A DNA stretch of 64,000 nucleotides from Marasmius tenuissimus (GCA_029532415.1 JAQOTA010000046.1:2046001-2110000); one strand, 5' to 3'; positions 26,246 through 38,157 are shown, counted from the stretch's first letter. Numbers and translations: made by a program. The notes: generated by a model not told the origin, from the letters alone.

Positions 26246-28013
26246 ATGGCGGACCCAGCTTTCCCATTCTTCCCAATCTTCGCATTCATAACTTTTATAT
26301 TAGCTCTCATCCCTCTTCCCTGGCATCTCCAGCAATGGAACGCAGGAACGTGTCTATTCATGTTCTGGACATCAATCGTATGCCTCATTCACTTTGTCAA
26401 TGGGTTGATTTGGCATGGGAACGTGAGGAATGTGGCGCCGGTTTGGTGTGATATCTGTGAGTAAATCTCCCGGTGTGCTCTCCAGGAATGAAGTCTAAAC
26501 GTCGATTTCTTTGCTACAGCTTCACAAATAATCATAGCTTCCAACGCTGGACTGGCGGCAGCGACCGTGTGCATTAGCAGACGGTTGTACATGATCACTG
26601 CCCTTCGAGGTTTCTATTCATCCAAAGCAGAGGTAAGCTTGATCCATTCCCATAAATCTTCGCAGAGTGCTCACTTCATCCCAGAGACGACGTGCCTTAG
26701 GGAAAGACCTGAGTATCTGCATCGGAATCCCTCTTCTAGTTTGCGTTCTCCGTAAGTGTTCTATCTATTTCGCTGTCGGCCCTCCTTAGCTAAACCCCCA
26801 CTAGACTTGATTGTGCAACCGTATCGCTTCGACATTCTGGAGGACGTAGGATGTTATCCAGCAACTTATAACACTCTTTTGGCCTATGTTCTACACTATA
26901 TGTGGCCCATTGCCATGGGGCTCATCTCGTTCATTTACGGCTGTAAGTTCTCCTCAATAGATTATCTATACCACATCTAAATTCACTCCTTTCAGGCCTC
27001 GCACTTCGTCTGTTCCACATCCGCCGCGCCGAAATATCTCGTCTGATGGCTGGAGACAAACAAGACTCAGCTGCCTTGACTATATCGCGGTATTTCCGCC
27101 TCATGATCCTCGCACTCATCCATGTCATCTGCACCATTCCGACTGGCGTATTCGCCATCTTTCACGGTGCCACACAGATGAACCCTTACGGATCGTACAT
27201 TCGCAGAGATTGGACCAAAGTCCGAACTATTCTCGGCGAGGAATGGAGGGCAGATCAGATGTGGTATGGGATGGTGGAAATCAACCGCTGGATGCCGATA
27301 TTCTGCGGAGTTGTTTTCTTCCTACTCTTTGGCTTTGCTCTCGAAGCCCGTAGGAGTTATGCGATGGCGTGGAAGTGGATGGTGTCAAGATTCAAGAGGA
27401 GGAATGATGGACTACCGCCTCCTCAACGACCGAAGTGGCAAAGCTGGGGAAAGCAAAGTAGCATCAGTGGGAGCACTATCGTTGGGTAAGTCTAACTAGT
27501 GGCCTGACCGTCTTCTGGATACGAATTGACTAACACTGTTATAGTGACAACGACTCTGTCGGTGCCAAACGATTGCTCTCCTTCTACTCTTCTCGTTCAT
27601 CCAATGCCGGCTCTTTCACTTCCACGGTCAAACCTGCTTCTTTCGTCGCCGACGACAAGGCAAAGGCCACAGGTGAATCTGAGTATGAGGATATTCGCCT
27701 TTCCCCAATTTCCGCCGCCACTCCCTCCAGCGAAACCCCTACGACTACCAACTCCTCTCTTCCTCTTCTTGTTCCCCATGGCCACCAACCACGTACTCAC
27801 GCACGCAACTCTTCGATAATGCAATTCAATCCCAATACTGGGGTAGTCCAGCCGCTCATCAACATCACTCATGATACCAATGTCGAATCGCATGCCTCCG
27901 AAGACAATACTCATGACAACGATGAGGGCACGATCACCTATTATGTCGACCCTAAATATGGACTATTATCGAAGAAGGATTATGATACTATCTATCCACC
28001 GTCCGGTCGTTAA
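26246..28013 (+). CDS. STE3: STE3-type mating pheromone receptor (seven-helix GPCR)
   Basis: This G-protein-coupled receptor detects lipopeptide pheromones. Seven hydrophobic segments are visible. The first two are PAFPFFPIFAFITFILALIP and GTCLFMFWTSIVCLIHFVNG. Family hallmarks follow: LPWHLQQWNAGTCLF, WCDISSQIIIASNAGLAAAT, CISRRLYMI, QPYRFDILEDVGCYPATYN, LRLFHIRRAEISRLM and ISRYFRLMILALIHVI. There are four short introns in the membrane part and one in the tail. The cytoplasmic tail is about 180 residues, rich in Ser, Thr and Pro, with acidic stretches near the end (DIRLSPISAATPSSETPTT, THDNDEGTITYYVDPKYGLL). No pheromone gene or second receptor is seen in the window, so it may be a mating-type B receptor at the edge of its locus or a non-mating-type receptor-like copy. 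Confidence 0.93.
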
Positions 28014-28406
28014 TCAACTGAAGCCCTGGAGGCTCTTTCGTATAATGATTATTTCTACTTAAATTACGGACTGTTTACTGCTCAGTATCACTACTAGCCA
28101 CTGTTATTACTAGACATTGAATGTAGTTTAGCCTACTGTATCGATACTCATTGTAACATTCCGAATTCTGTACTTCAATCACAATTTTGGTTTGCCTCAC
28201 AAATTTGCTTTCGACTCCGAAGAAGGACGGACTTACTGGTCCGTGCGCTCCGCATGGTCCGTGCACTGGTTCCCGAGAACAATGAATTTTCTGACTAACA
28301 CCACGTGACGGGTACCAGCCGAACCCAAGTTGAACTTGAACCTTCTCGACCTCGAGCCTGAACTCTCCTTCGCCTGCTTACGACTAATACACGACTACCT
28401 TGCAAC
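28014..28406. other. Intergenic between STE3 and the UBE2S-like gene
   Basis: About 390 bases, AT-rich in the first half (STE3 3' flank). No coding signal or pheromone precursor was recognised. Confidence 0.45.
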
Positions 28407-29538
28407 ATGGTGAGCATTTCAATGCCTTGTCTGGAATGTCATTTGCTTACTGGTCGACCCCGTTGCAGTCTGTCTCTCCTGCCGCCATGCGCAGACTCAT
28501 GCGTGAAATCGGGGATCTGAAGAAGAGCCCGCCCGAAGGGATACGCGTACAAACGAGCGAAGAGAATATGTTGGACGTCACTGGCATTATCCAGGGCCCA
28601 GGTGAGTAGTTTGCGCCCTTGCTCGACGCGTGGCTTCTTACCGAATCCGTGCCGTCCAGAGGGAACACCTTATGCAGGTGGCTATTTCAAGGTCAAGTTC
28701 AGATTCACAGAAGAATTCCCGGCTGCGCCTCCCAAATGTATGGTGGAATATCTTCTCGAAGCTTTCTGGAATGTTTGCATCTGACCCATTTCCATCAGGT
28801 TGGTTCGTAACGAAAATATTTCATCCAAACGTCTCTGGCGCCGGCGAAATCTGTGTGAACACGTTGAAGAAGGATTGGAAGCCCAACTATGGGATCTGCC
28901 ACATACTGGTCACTGTCAAGTGTCTCCTCATCTATCCAAATCCTGAATCAGCGCTCGACGAAGAAGCAGGAAAACTATTGCTCGAAAACTACAAGAGCTA
29001 CTGCGACCGGGCAAAGCTAATAACAAGCGTTCATGCCACGCCCCGCGTCAGACCCGTCGAGTTCGATACCCCGTCCGTCGAAGAGCAGCAAAGTTCTGAA
29101 AGTTCGACCAGCGAGTCGACAAAGGCATCAGGCCCCTCACCGCCCTCCAAGCCCACCTCCAAAGCACCCACAATATCGACCACAAACCCATCATCAGGTT
29201 TCACTCTACCTATCTCGCTTGCGACTCCCACCGCTCCCCGCAAATCACTGTCCCCTGCACCAACCACCCACATGATTCCTTTAACTTCATCACCGTCCAA
29301 TATCTCGACAGAGAAAGTCGAGGGCATGGTGTTGAGTCGAGAAAGGCATACCTCTCCTGCCCCCCTGGGCACAGCGGATTCCAATGTGGACTCTACTGCG
29401 AAAGCCCCAACCCCGATTACCATCTCCAAAAGTGCTGTCACCGGCGTGACGCCTGCGGCCAAGGCTGTCAAGAGGGCAGCAACTGGCTCGATGGCGACTA
29501 ATGCGGAAAAGAGGAAGAAGGCACTCAAACGGCTCTAG
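28407..29538 (+). CDS. UBE2S-like ubiquitin-conjugating enzyme (E2)
   Basis: This E2 enzyme is of the UBE2S type, which in animals extends Lys11-linked ubiquitin chains on anaphase-promoting-complex substrates. The first coding exon is just the ATG. The second continues [17 protein letters not shown]. Conserved parts are [18 protein letters not shown], the HPN motif in [12 protein letters not shown], the active-site Cys in [11 protein letters not shown], and [15 protein letters not shown]. An intron between PPK and WFVTKIF makes the frame continuous. A Ser/Thr/Pro-rich tail of about 160 residues ends with a basic run, KRKKALKRL. Human UBE2S ends in a comparable Ala-Leu-Arg-Arg-Leu that docks on the anaphase-promoting complex, so tail function is probably conserved. 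Confidence 0.92.
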
Positions 29539-29895
29539 TCGGATGCCTCTGCTTTTTCGCATTAGCGACCTGCGGCTGCAGGTCACTCGAACATGCCCGT
29601 ATCAGCACATCCCGCAACCGTGCGTCTCGTCCACTCTTTCTGCCCTTGTTGTATAGCCCACCTGTCGACGGACGACTAACCTCTGGTTTGTTTACTATCA
29701 CCATTACCGGATCTTCACGATACATCTATAATGTCATCTACGTAGCGAATTCATTCCGTTCCCACGTCTGGACTTTGTGAATTCGACTATAGTACAACGT
29801 CTTCCTTCCGACTCGTGTTTGAATATATATGTTACAGGTTCCGTGTATAGCTACATAATGATACAGACGTCCTACACACCTACTCTCACACGAAC
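29539..29895. other. Convergent 3' flanks
   Basis: This lies between the stops of the UBE2S-like gene (+) and the LysM gene (-). No gene seen. Confidence 0.5.
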
Positions 29896-30917
29896 TCAGC
29901 CCTTTCGCGAAAACTGCGGGATAGACGGTATCGATACACCTCTTCCTGCCTTCAACTCGTTAGCCTCCCATTCCAAGTCGTCCAAGTAACGATCAACCGC
30001 AACTGCCTCTAGTGATGAACCATCCAGTCGCTTAGCAGTTGGGTCTTCCTTGGCCTTTGCAGCGTATGCTTCTTCCTCTCCAGGAATTTCGGCAACAGCA
30101 ACATACGCTTTAGCTATCGCCCAATCTACTTCTTTGGTCACAGTTTGTAAACGCTTCTCTGCCTTTTCGCGAGCTCTCCTTACCGCCCGTTCTTCGTCTT
30201 CCTCAGTTCGAGAAGGTGGGTCATCGACGAACGATATGTTCTCCTTGCCCGTGATTCGTGCAGAGGACGGGAGCAATAGGACGGTGCGAGTGTGGAGAAG
30301 ATGGGGTGTCGTGGTCAGTGCGCTTAGAGGGAGTCTGTTGAGTCGACATAGCTCCTCTCTCTACAAGAACAGTAGATGAGTGAGCCTCGCTCTACAATGG
30401 GAGATGCAATACCACGTACATTGACCCCAAACTTGAAGATGATCCCCTGTAGGGTGTCTCCTCGCTTGATGTGATACTGTGCCTGTCGTGGAGGTGCTGT
30501 AGGTGCATGCGATTCAGACCACCCGACCGCTCCCTGTTGGTTGGGCTGAGATTCCTGCTCGTCATTCGCTGCAGCTATAGGCTCAGCGGACACAGGAACT
30601 TGATCCTTGCTTGTCGATTCTTCAATCTGTTCGTCGTCGTCTTCGTCATCATCGTCGACCAATACGAACGTATCTTCATCTCGGACAGAACCATCCACGT
30701 TCTTATCCTTGAACTTGACATCTGCCTTAACCTTTGCTCCGACTGCATCGACGCCGGCTAGACAGAGCAAACAGGGATTATATCGAGTGAGGCGAGGATT
30801 TGATAAGGTGCAGGCCGCACAGATTGGTTGCTGACAGCAAGGCGTATAAAACGTATCCTGAGCACTCGAACGAGGCAGTAAGCAAGACGAACAGGCTAGA
30901 CAGAGAAGGGCGGACAT
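29896..30917 (-). CDS. LysM-domain protein with N-terminal Cys-rich (zinc-finger-like) region
   Basis: The N-terminus has closely spaced Cys pairs: LCLACSSCLLP, YTPCCQQPICAACTLSN, YNPCLLCLAG. These look like a zinc-binding treble-clef or RING-like cluster, and there is no signal peptide, so the protein is probably intracellular. After an acidic linker (VLVDDDDEDDDEQIEE) there is one LysM domain split by an intron (YHIKRGDTLQGIIFKFGVN, then ELCRLNRLPLS and RTVLLLP). The C-terminal part is a charged helix (EEDEERAVRRAREKAEKRL) and an acidic region ending PQFSRKG. Secreted LysM proteins bind chitin, but intracellular LysM proteins of this layout have no established role. The ATG at 30917 is used; a TTG upstream is not a start. 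It is divergent from the dehydrogenase with a 139-base gap. Confidence 0.82.
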
Positions 30918-31056
30918 GGTGGTGTAAGACAAACTCCAAGAGGATGACTCTGACGGGATCTGGCGCCTCTACCACGAGCGCTAAAGGATTGGGGTTTCTG
31001 ATAGCCGGGTGATATCCGGCCCATTCACTGGCTTCCTTCCCTTGCTTCTGACTGCC

Positions 31057-32160
31057 ATGTTGAATCTCGAGCTCGACCAGTTTCACGTTTTGATCACTGG
31101 TAGGTGCTGATTTTTTTAGCAATCAAAAATCGTCAATGCTTTTCCAGGTGCCAGTGGGGGTATCGGCCTCGAAACAACGCGACTTTTCCTTGGTTCGTGC
31201 ATTCGACCTTGATTGAAGGTGGGGTGGGGAGGACGTATCCCAACACATATCACATTCAAAACCCATAGAACAAGGAGCCAAAGTAACCGCCCAGTATAAC
31301 ACGAGCTCCGATGCCTTTCAGGATTTGAACTCTCCGAATTTCTACTACGCTCAAGCGGATTTGACTTCGGAGGCGTCTGTCCAATCTCTTCTTGCTTCAG
31401 CAGCGGAGAAATTTGGACCTGTTCATGTGGCGGTGATAAGTCATGGTGTATGGATACGGGATGATGTTCCTGTGAAGGACATGACTCTCGATCGGTGGAA
31501 TCGAACTATGGAGACGAACCTGACCTCCTCATTCCTCGTCGCCAGAGAGTTTCTGAAGGGCCTGGAAAGCGCAAAACAGCGAGGCGAAGACATGGCAAGA
31601 ATCGACAACGCCTCGATTGTCTTCGTGGGATCCAACGCAGGCAGGATCGGGGAAGCGACGCACGCTGATTATTCGGCGTCGAAGAGTGGTGAGTATCTCT
31701 CGCATTTCAAACCAAAGAACACCACGTTAAGTTTGTGCCAGCGATGATGTATGGCCTCACGCTTAGCTTGAAAAACGAGATTGTGAAGACCGCGACACGG
31801 GGACGCGTCAATTGTGTTGCACCAGCCTGGGTGTACACGCCAATGGCCGCTGACGCTCTGAAAGATCCAGCGATAGTATATCAATCATTAGCAACGTTCG
31901 TGTCCCTTTTCTTCTCGGCTTTCATTGATTGTAGATCGTCTCCTAGAACTCCTCTTAAGAAAGTGGGCACCACTTTCGATGTCGCGGCACAAATTGCAAT
32001 TCTGGCTTCAGCTCGCGTCTCCGGGCACATTACAGGCCAGGTTATGTACGTTACAGGTGGTATGGAGGGTGAGTGATCCTCAATTGGTGCCAGCAAGTAT
32101 CTTGCAGTGCTGAGCACATTATCTGTAGGACGATTGTTGAACACAGAGCCCAAGGAGTAG
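31057..32160 (+). CDS. Short-chain dehydrogenase/reductase
   Basis: This NAD(P)-dependent oxidoreductase has a Rossmann fold. The cofactor motif is TGASGGIG (split by the first intron). DLTSEASVQSLL and SHGVW follow, then the catalytic Ser region SIVFVGSNAGR and the Tyr/Lys pair YSASKS, then NCVAPAWVYTPM. The C-terminus has the usual TGQVMYVTGGMEG and, after an intron, LLNTEPKE. About 260 residues and all expected catalytic positions are present. The closest textbook type is a 3-oxoacyl-ACP reductase-like SDR, but substrate cannot be assigned. It shares a very short divergent promoter with the LysM gene. Confidence 0.9.
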
Positions 32161-32658
32161 GAGCGGATACTACGCTACAATCGGTATCCTCTGCTGTCGT
32201 CTTAATTGCCTCATTATTGGAGAAATGAAATAGCTATACAATATCATGAATACTGCGTCCTGAAGTGAACATTGACCCGACCGACGTTCCCACCATGTCC
32301 TGGAGATGTATATCTCCGTATTGATGCTTTACGAAGCCAAACTTCAACCATCAGCGCTGAACTCATTAGAAACTTGTTAGTGTATCAATACTACCCACAT
32401 TGACTAGAGTTATTCTTTGATACCGATCAACCGCGGGCCACCGGTCACAGTTACTCATCAGGAGCATCTGCACTGCACGCTACCACCACGGCCATTCAGT
32501 TTCCAAGTACAGTCCGGGTCGTCCATCAGTTTCTGTCATGGGGCGCTGATTCTTCCGACAAACCCGTCGCCGTATGCAACGGCTCCCAGCGACCGTATTA
32601 ATTAATGCAAGTCTGATGCAAGTACAAGGTTTTCCCTCGTCCATGTCAACATCGCTCA
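32161..32658. other. Promoter region of the DH-PH-kinase gene
   Basis: About 500 bases without a recognisable gene. An out-of-frame ATG at 32643 just before the chosen start opens only a short frame. Confidence 0.4.
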
Positions 32659-35600
32659 ATGGGTGTCCAACTTCACATCCTGGGTATCGCTCCAACCCAA
32701 CTACGGCTAGAAAGCCTCAAGGTCCTCTCTAGATTACGCCGTATTCTGGAGTTCAAGCACTGGCTGGATTATACCCAAGCGTATTGCCATCGGAGAGAGG
32801 AACCGCCGTACAAATTGTTGTTCGACTGTTTTGCTCTTGGGGCACCGCTGAGCGTTCTACTCGACCTATTAGGCTCACCTTCACCCAGTCATCTCAACGT
32901 CGATGTCGACACGTTCGACTTCGTGGCCGTTTCGTTGGCCGAACGCGAAAAGTTCTTCTCGAGCTTTCTTCATCGAATTCAACTCTTGGAGGTTCAGGGT
33001 AGACTGGCATTTGGAGAGGTTTTGAGGTTAGATGATCTGTTTGGAGGCACTAGTTCGGGCTTTCTGAAGGTGCGTGATATATCCTTTCGATTTGTCTTCA
33101 GATGCTGATGATTTTATAGGTCTTAAAGACTGTCCAGAGAGTGCTAGATGCTTTACATGCATCGTACCCCGGCCTGTTCTCCGTACCTGACGGCTACCAA
33201 ACGATGAGAAAGGAAAGACTACAAGAACTTGTAGAGACGGAGCGGGCGCATATTGCATTTCTGAAAATGGTCGTCGTGCGTGCTAAACCTATCACTTCCA
33301 TGGGAACTATCTTCGCTCATTCGATTGTAGGATTCGACGGCAGCACTCTCTTCAGGCAGTCGGACTATGGAACGAGCTTTGGAAGGGCTTGTCGTGACCA
33401 ACACCCGCCTTCGTCAATATCACGATGCCGTGCTCAAGGAAATGGACTCGTTATGCGCTGGAGAGTGGCTGGAGCAATGGGAGCATGTATTCCGTCTCAA
33501 CGTACGACACTGATATCATCGTCGCGAAGAGAATCTTTGTTAACAGTGTTTGCAGGATCCAAGCACCAGGGCCAACATAGCGACATTCTACCGTTCGGTC
33601 TGCGTAAATTATATTTCCCTGCACGATTTTCTGTATGAACAAATGGAACAAATGGCCCACCTCGAGGTATGTATCTTGCTCAGCTCAATCATGTCTTTCC
33701 TCATTTACCTCTTCAGCCGGTTCTCGCGGGCCATGCACTGATCCTTCTCGACGTGCTTTGTCACATTCCTTCCCGAATATCAGACTATCTTCTCAAACTC
33801 CGAGTATGAACAGCCTCCTCAGCCTCCTCACCATCGTCTGGAGTACTTACATGTTGTTGCTATCTTTAGACTATTCTGGCTTTCAGCCTTCCAACATCGC
33901 CTTCCCCTAAACATTACGGTCCAAACTCGTTCGACTCCCTGTGCATCACCATGTTTCACTTTGAGGAAATTTTCGGTACCGTAGACGAGATTTCTCGCCA
34001 ATTACGGACAGTACATGCAGCTCAAACAATCAGAAAACGAGCCTTCAAATGGTCAAACGCGATAGATCCAGACGAACTGGGGAGTCTTCTCGTTGACGAC
34101 ACACTCATTCTCCAAGAATCTGGACAATTGCACGACGTTTTTCTGTTCGAGGCAATGTTACTCTGTTGTGCCATCGGGCCCAAATCCAAGCGCGATGAGC
34201 GTTATGATGCCCCGAATGAATATGCACCAGTATATCCAATTCGGTCTTGGGTCTCCGGACCAGCATTGAGGAAAACGACCCCGCTCAGTCTGGTATACGC
34301 GATCCCAACAGCGAACGTTAAAGTTCTGAGGATTCTCGGTTCATGTACGTCGGTTTTCCAGCGCATCTCCCTCGATAGAGGCTAACTTATTTAGCGCAGC
34401 CGGTTTCGATCTTGAATGGACTGACGAAAAAGGAAAGCCTCACTTACTTGAGTTTGTCACTTCGTACAACTCTCAGCAAGAACAGTGGTGTTCCCTGCTC
34501 CAGTCCTTCGCTTCCTCCACCATTCATGAGGAGGATAGCGAGCCAGAATCCGACAGCCTAGAAGAGCAGCTACCGTTCGAAATTTCGGAGGAGACAATAC
34601 TTTCCGGTGCGCCTTGACTTGACCTTTATCTCCATGCCGCGTTTCCACTCAACTCTCGCAGAGGACGAATGTATTGACGGTAGACGGCGGACACACCCTC
34701 GTCCGTGGAGTCTCATAGCACGCAAAGGACCACGTTCGGAGACATCCTCAGTGTTACATCAAATTATCAATGAGCGGGAGGCTCTCCTCAGCCCTACCCT
34801 CCTCCCTTCGTTATTTAACAACACAGCAACCCTCGACGCAGTCGAACCCCTGGACCCCAAAATACCTCAACACATACCAGACGCACCTTTCACAGAGTCG
34901 CCCAATTCATCTTTCCGTAGGTTCCGACTTGTCTCAAAGATAGCCGTCCGGATCTGACCTCTTCTGTCTCTCGTGCAGTCGATCCAGAACTCTCCGTTAT
35001 CCCTGATCTAACTGGGCAAGTCACAAAAGACGCTAGATACGCTGAAGCTGGAGGTGGCTTTGCCGATGTCTGGAAAGCTACTTGGGACAAGGGCGATCAC
35101 CAAGTGAAGGTCAGTATCGTACTCCCCTCTCTTGGGTGCTTACTGACGCTCAACTCTTTTCCTTGTGATAGGTGGCCGTCAAGGCATTGAGGTCCCGTGG
35201 TACGCCCGAGCAAGAAGACAAAATGAGAAAGGTTCGTGTCACCCGGTAGTTATTCATTCGTTCCCAGTTAACTCGTTTTTATAGAGACTCGAAAGAGAAC
35301 TGAAGGTCTGGAAAAAGCTGGATCATCCAAACTTGGCTGAACTGTGTGGGACTGTGTCTGATTTTGGGCCCTATGAGTCAATGGTGTGTCCTTGGTTGGA
35401 GAATGGAACCGTAACCCGTTATTTGGAACGTTGTGGGGATATACTCTCCATGACAGATAGGCTACAGCTGGTATGCCTTATTGCTGGTTCACGTCCTTTA
35501 CCTCGTACTCAATTTCCTTACGATTAGTTATGCGAGGTCGCTGAGGGCTTGGACTACTGTAAGAAGCTTGCTATATGGTGCTACATACTCGCGATTCTGA

Positions 35601-36224
35601 CAATTCTTTCTAGTACATTCGTTCGGCATTGTTCACGGAGATCTGACTGGCGTAAGCATTCCACCATCATGAGCTTGCTCATCAACTGACTGTGTTCTCG
35701 TCAGTCCAACGTCTTGATTGACGGAGAAGGAAGAGCCCGTCTCGGCGACTTTGGTCTCTCGGCCCTCATGGCCGACTTCGACGACTGTAACTTTAGCTCG
35801 AATCTGGGAGGAGCTATTCGATGGGCCGATGCCTCGCTCTATAGATCACAATATGAGGATAACGAAGTCCCGGTCCTCACTACTCATAGTGATATCTACT
35901 CGTTAGGCAGCGTGATACTCGAAGTACGTCCAAGATCCACCACTCGCATCGAGCTTGCAACTCACGGGTAGCGACACTTGTAGATTCTGTCTGGACGCAT
36001 ACCTTACCACTACATCAAAAGCGACGCACAAGTCGTCATTGAGCTGCACAAAGGAAGCAAACCGCGACGGCCAGCCCCGTTGTTTGTGACGGACCCACAA
36101 TGGGCTCTGGTTCTGCGTTGTTGGGCAGACGATCCAGAGAAACGGCCGGTTGTAGCTCAGGTTCTACGTGAACTACAAGCCCTCCATCGGACAAGTCTGG
36201 AATTCCGGAGACATACCGCCTGAT
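32659..36224 (+). CDS. RhoGEF (DH-PH) and protein kinase fusion
   Basis: One long intron-rich gene encodes three modules. The N-terminal part is helical (LRLESLKVLSRLRRILEFKH). A Dbl-homology domain opens with RKERLQELVETERAHIAFLK, the signature first helix, and runs to SVCVNYISLHDFLYEQ and the last helices near EEIFGTVDEI. A PH domain follows: LLVDDTLILQESGQLHDVFL then a final helix SQQEQWCSLLQSF. The C-terminal kinase has AGGGFADVWKATW, the Lys in VAVKALR, the catalytic loop VHGDLTGSNVLIDG, DFGLSALM, and HSDIYSLGSVILEILSGRIP. The HGD in place of HRD is typical of tyrosine-kinase-like fungal kinases. DH domains activate Rho GTPases, so signalling to actin and polarity is likely. Joins between exons were read by eye and no internal stop interrupts the modules. 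Confidence 0.8.
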
Positions 36225-37322
36225 CGATGTGATGTCCTCTTTCGGAACACTACTACTTTCCTTACCTGATTTCATTCCACCTTCTGACTGTTGTATCCAC
36301 TGTCATGCTTACACTCGTTGTATTCCTATCGTTTGTAGTTTTATTGTCAGCCATGAGAGCTCGCTCTTACATGCCACTACCCCGGTCGATAACTCGGATC
36401 GACGAGTGCCAAAGCAGGTCCACATATGCATGTTGACATTTCGGCGCCTAATTGCTCGTTGGGGCTTTGTCAAAGCCTTTCGGACCGTTGTGATGAGCCC
36501 GGAATTCGAAGTCGTCGATAGGACACTTTTGGGCATAAGATCGAACAGATAGAGCCCTTGCTGGGAAGAAGGCAGCAATTACTTTCATCCTTAGCACCAC
36601 CGAAGATTCTCAGAAGTTGTCAACATGGTAGACATAATGGCCATATGATTTCCGATGAAAAGCCATGACCCCACCTCTCCAAGAGACCTGCAGTCCTCCT
36701 GTAGGCTCTTCGATTCTCCCAGAAGGGGCTCCACCGAGGGAGTGATATGAGGTGATATGTCTGAAGCGAGCCTGCGATTTGTCCTCGAGTTTTCCTCAAA
36801 CAGGGAATCAAATCTGGGGTGATTTCCAACGGCACAGTTACTCGACGCGACGACTCGATTGGCACACGGTTGGAGAATTTGAACTGTCTTTGACATTGGT
36901 TTTCCAGTAGCTCATATATGATGACGCGATCTTCCCTCGAGCGGATGAAGGACCACGCGTGATTGCGTATGCCTGCACGCTCCAGTGTTGTGGGCAAAGA
37001 ACTTCTATTCAAAAAGAACGGGCAAAGCACCAGTGAGTTTGATACGCGAGATAAGCCTCGAGGAAGCAGATATCATGTGAACCGCACGATATAGGATATG
37101 CGCAAATCGATTGGGAAAAAATGAGCAACCCAAGGAAAAGAAGTTTCGCCGGAACCGCGACGCGCCCAGTCAGCACCGCGTCGTGCTCACGCACGGACCA
37201 CTTACCTAAAGGGTAGGGGGGTATAAGAGAGGCATCCGCCGCGTTCTTTGTTTCTTTCACATCTCCTCCTCATACCACCACCATCTCCTCATAACGCGAC
37301 ATTTTTTGATATCCATATCATC
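36225..37322. other. 1.1 kb gap upstream of the Ser/Tyr-rich gene
   Basis: There are short frames on the minus strand (36620-37030, 36591-36896) with no family resemblance. A TATA-like box is near its end. Confidence 0.45.
37222..37229 (+). promoter_or_regulatory. TATA-like box
   Basis: TATAAGAG lies about 100 bases before the ATG at 37323 and is followed by a long C/T-rich leader (CATCTCCTCCTCATACC). Confidence 0.5.
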
Positions 37323-37728
37323 ATGACCAAAAGCAGCAGCAACAGCAACTCAGGCTCATACTCCTACAACAGCTCTGGTACAAATGACCAGGTAAGCCTT
37401 CAAGCTTAACCTCCTATCGCCCTCGCACGCGTTCGACAGGCATTGTCATTGATTCAGGACTGACAATACCCCTCTCATGCTCATAGGGCAATCACTACTG
37501 CTCTCGCGACTACGGCAATGGCTCGAACTCTTACCATTACTCCAACACGTATGTCGTCTTTGTTCTCGAGTCCTGGTTCATATCGCTGACGACGTCGTCT
37601 TCCATAGGGATGGAAGTTACTATTACTCTAACCCCAATGGCTCGACCTACTACAACAGCGGAGATGGATATGCCAAATACACGTCTCCTAGTGGCCAGAG
37701 CCACTCGTCCAGCAGCGGCAAGAAGTAA
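37323..37728 (+). CDS. Small Ser/Tyr/Asn/Gly-rich protein of unknown function
   Basis: Three exons encode a protein of about 85 residues almost wholly made of Ser, Tyr, Asn and Gly: MTKSSSNSNSGSYSYNSSG, then GNHYCSRDYGNGSNSYHYSN, then DGSYYYSNPNGSTYYNSGDG, ending SSSSGKK. I recall similar very small proteins in many fungi, but with no known function. There is no signal peptide or membrane segment. The composition suggests a disordered or self-associating protein. Strong promoter features (TATA box, pyrimidine leader) suggest high expression. Its 3' flank is part of a duplicated segment (see repeat). Confidence 0.78.
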
Positions 37729-37751
37729 TTAGCTTCCGTCAGAGTCTGAGG

Positions 37752-37984
37752 TGAGTCATCTGGGACAACGGTCTTCGACGTCATATATCTGATTCTTCGT
37801 TCTTACTCTCCTTCAGCTTCAGCCGCGAGCAACTCGGAATTCTCGAACAATTTCTCTTTTCTTGCAGTCAAGTGTGCAATAGCATGAGAATTAACGGCCG
37901 CCGTCGCCACCTGATCTTAAAACCTCAGCGCTTAATTCCCCTTGAAAGTGTCTATTCAGACGTGTTACTACCATTCCACCTGGG
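37752..37984 (+). repeat. Dispersed duplicated segment, copy A
   Basis: This is similar along about 230 bases to 41599-41829 in the same orientation. Shared landmarks are a start at GAGTCATCT, then TCTGATTCTTC, CTTACTCTC against TTTACTCTC, TTGCAGTCAA against TTGTAGTCAA, GTCGCCACCT against ATCGCCACCT, and TACTACCATT. It lies just after the small Ser/Tyr-rich gene. Confidence 0.75.
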
Positions 37985-38157
37985 CCCTTAAAGGGGACCA
38001 GTTAGATATTGATTGTAGGAGTGTCGGAAGAAAGCCGTACATTGAGACGGGTAATGGAATAAGAATACCCAAACGAAATGAAGTATATATGATGAGGATG
38101 GAACGAAAAATGATCTGGAAAAATGTGCTACTCGTATACATGCCTGAGTAGGGATGA

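Noticed and set aside
30917..30932. Longer LysM protein start (extra five codons)
   Set aside because: The extension opens on TTG. The ATG at 30917 is the first real start.
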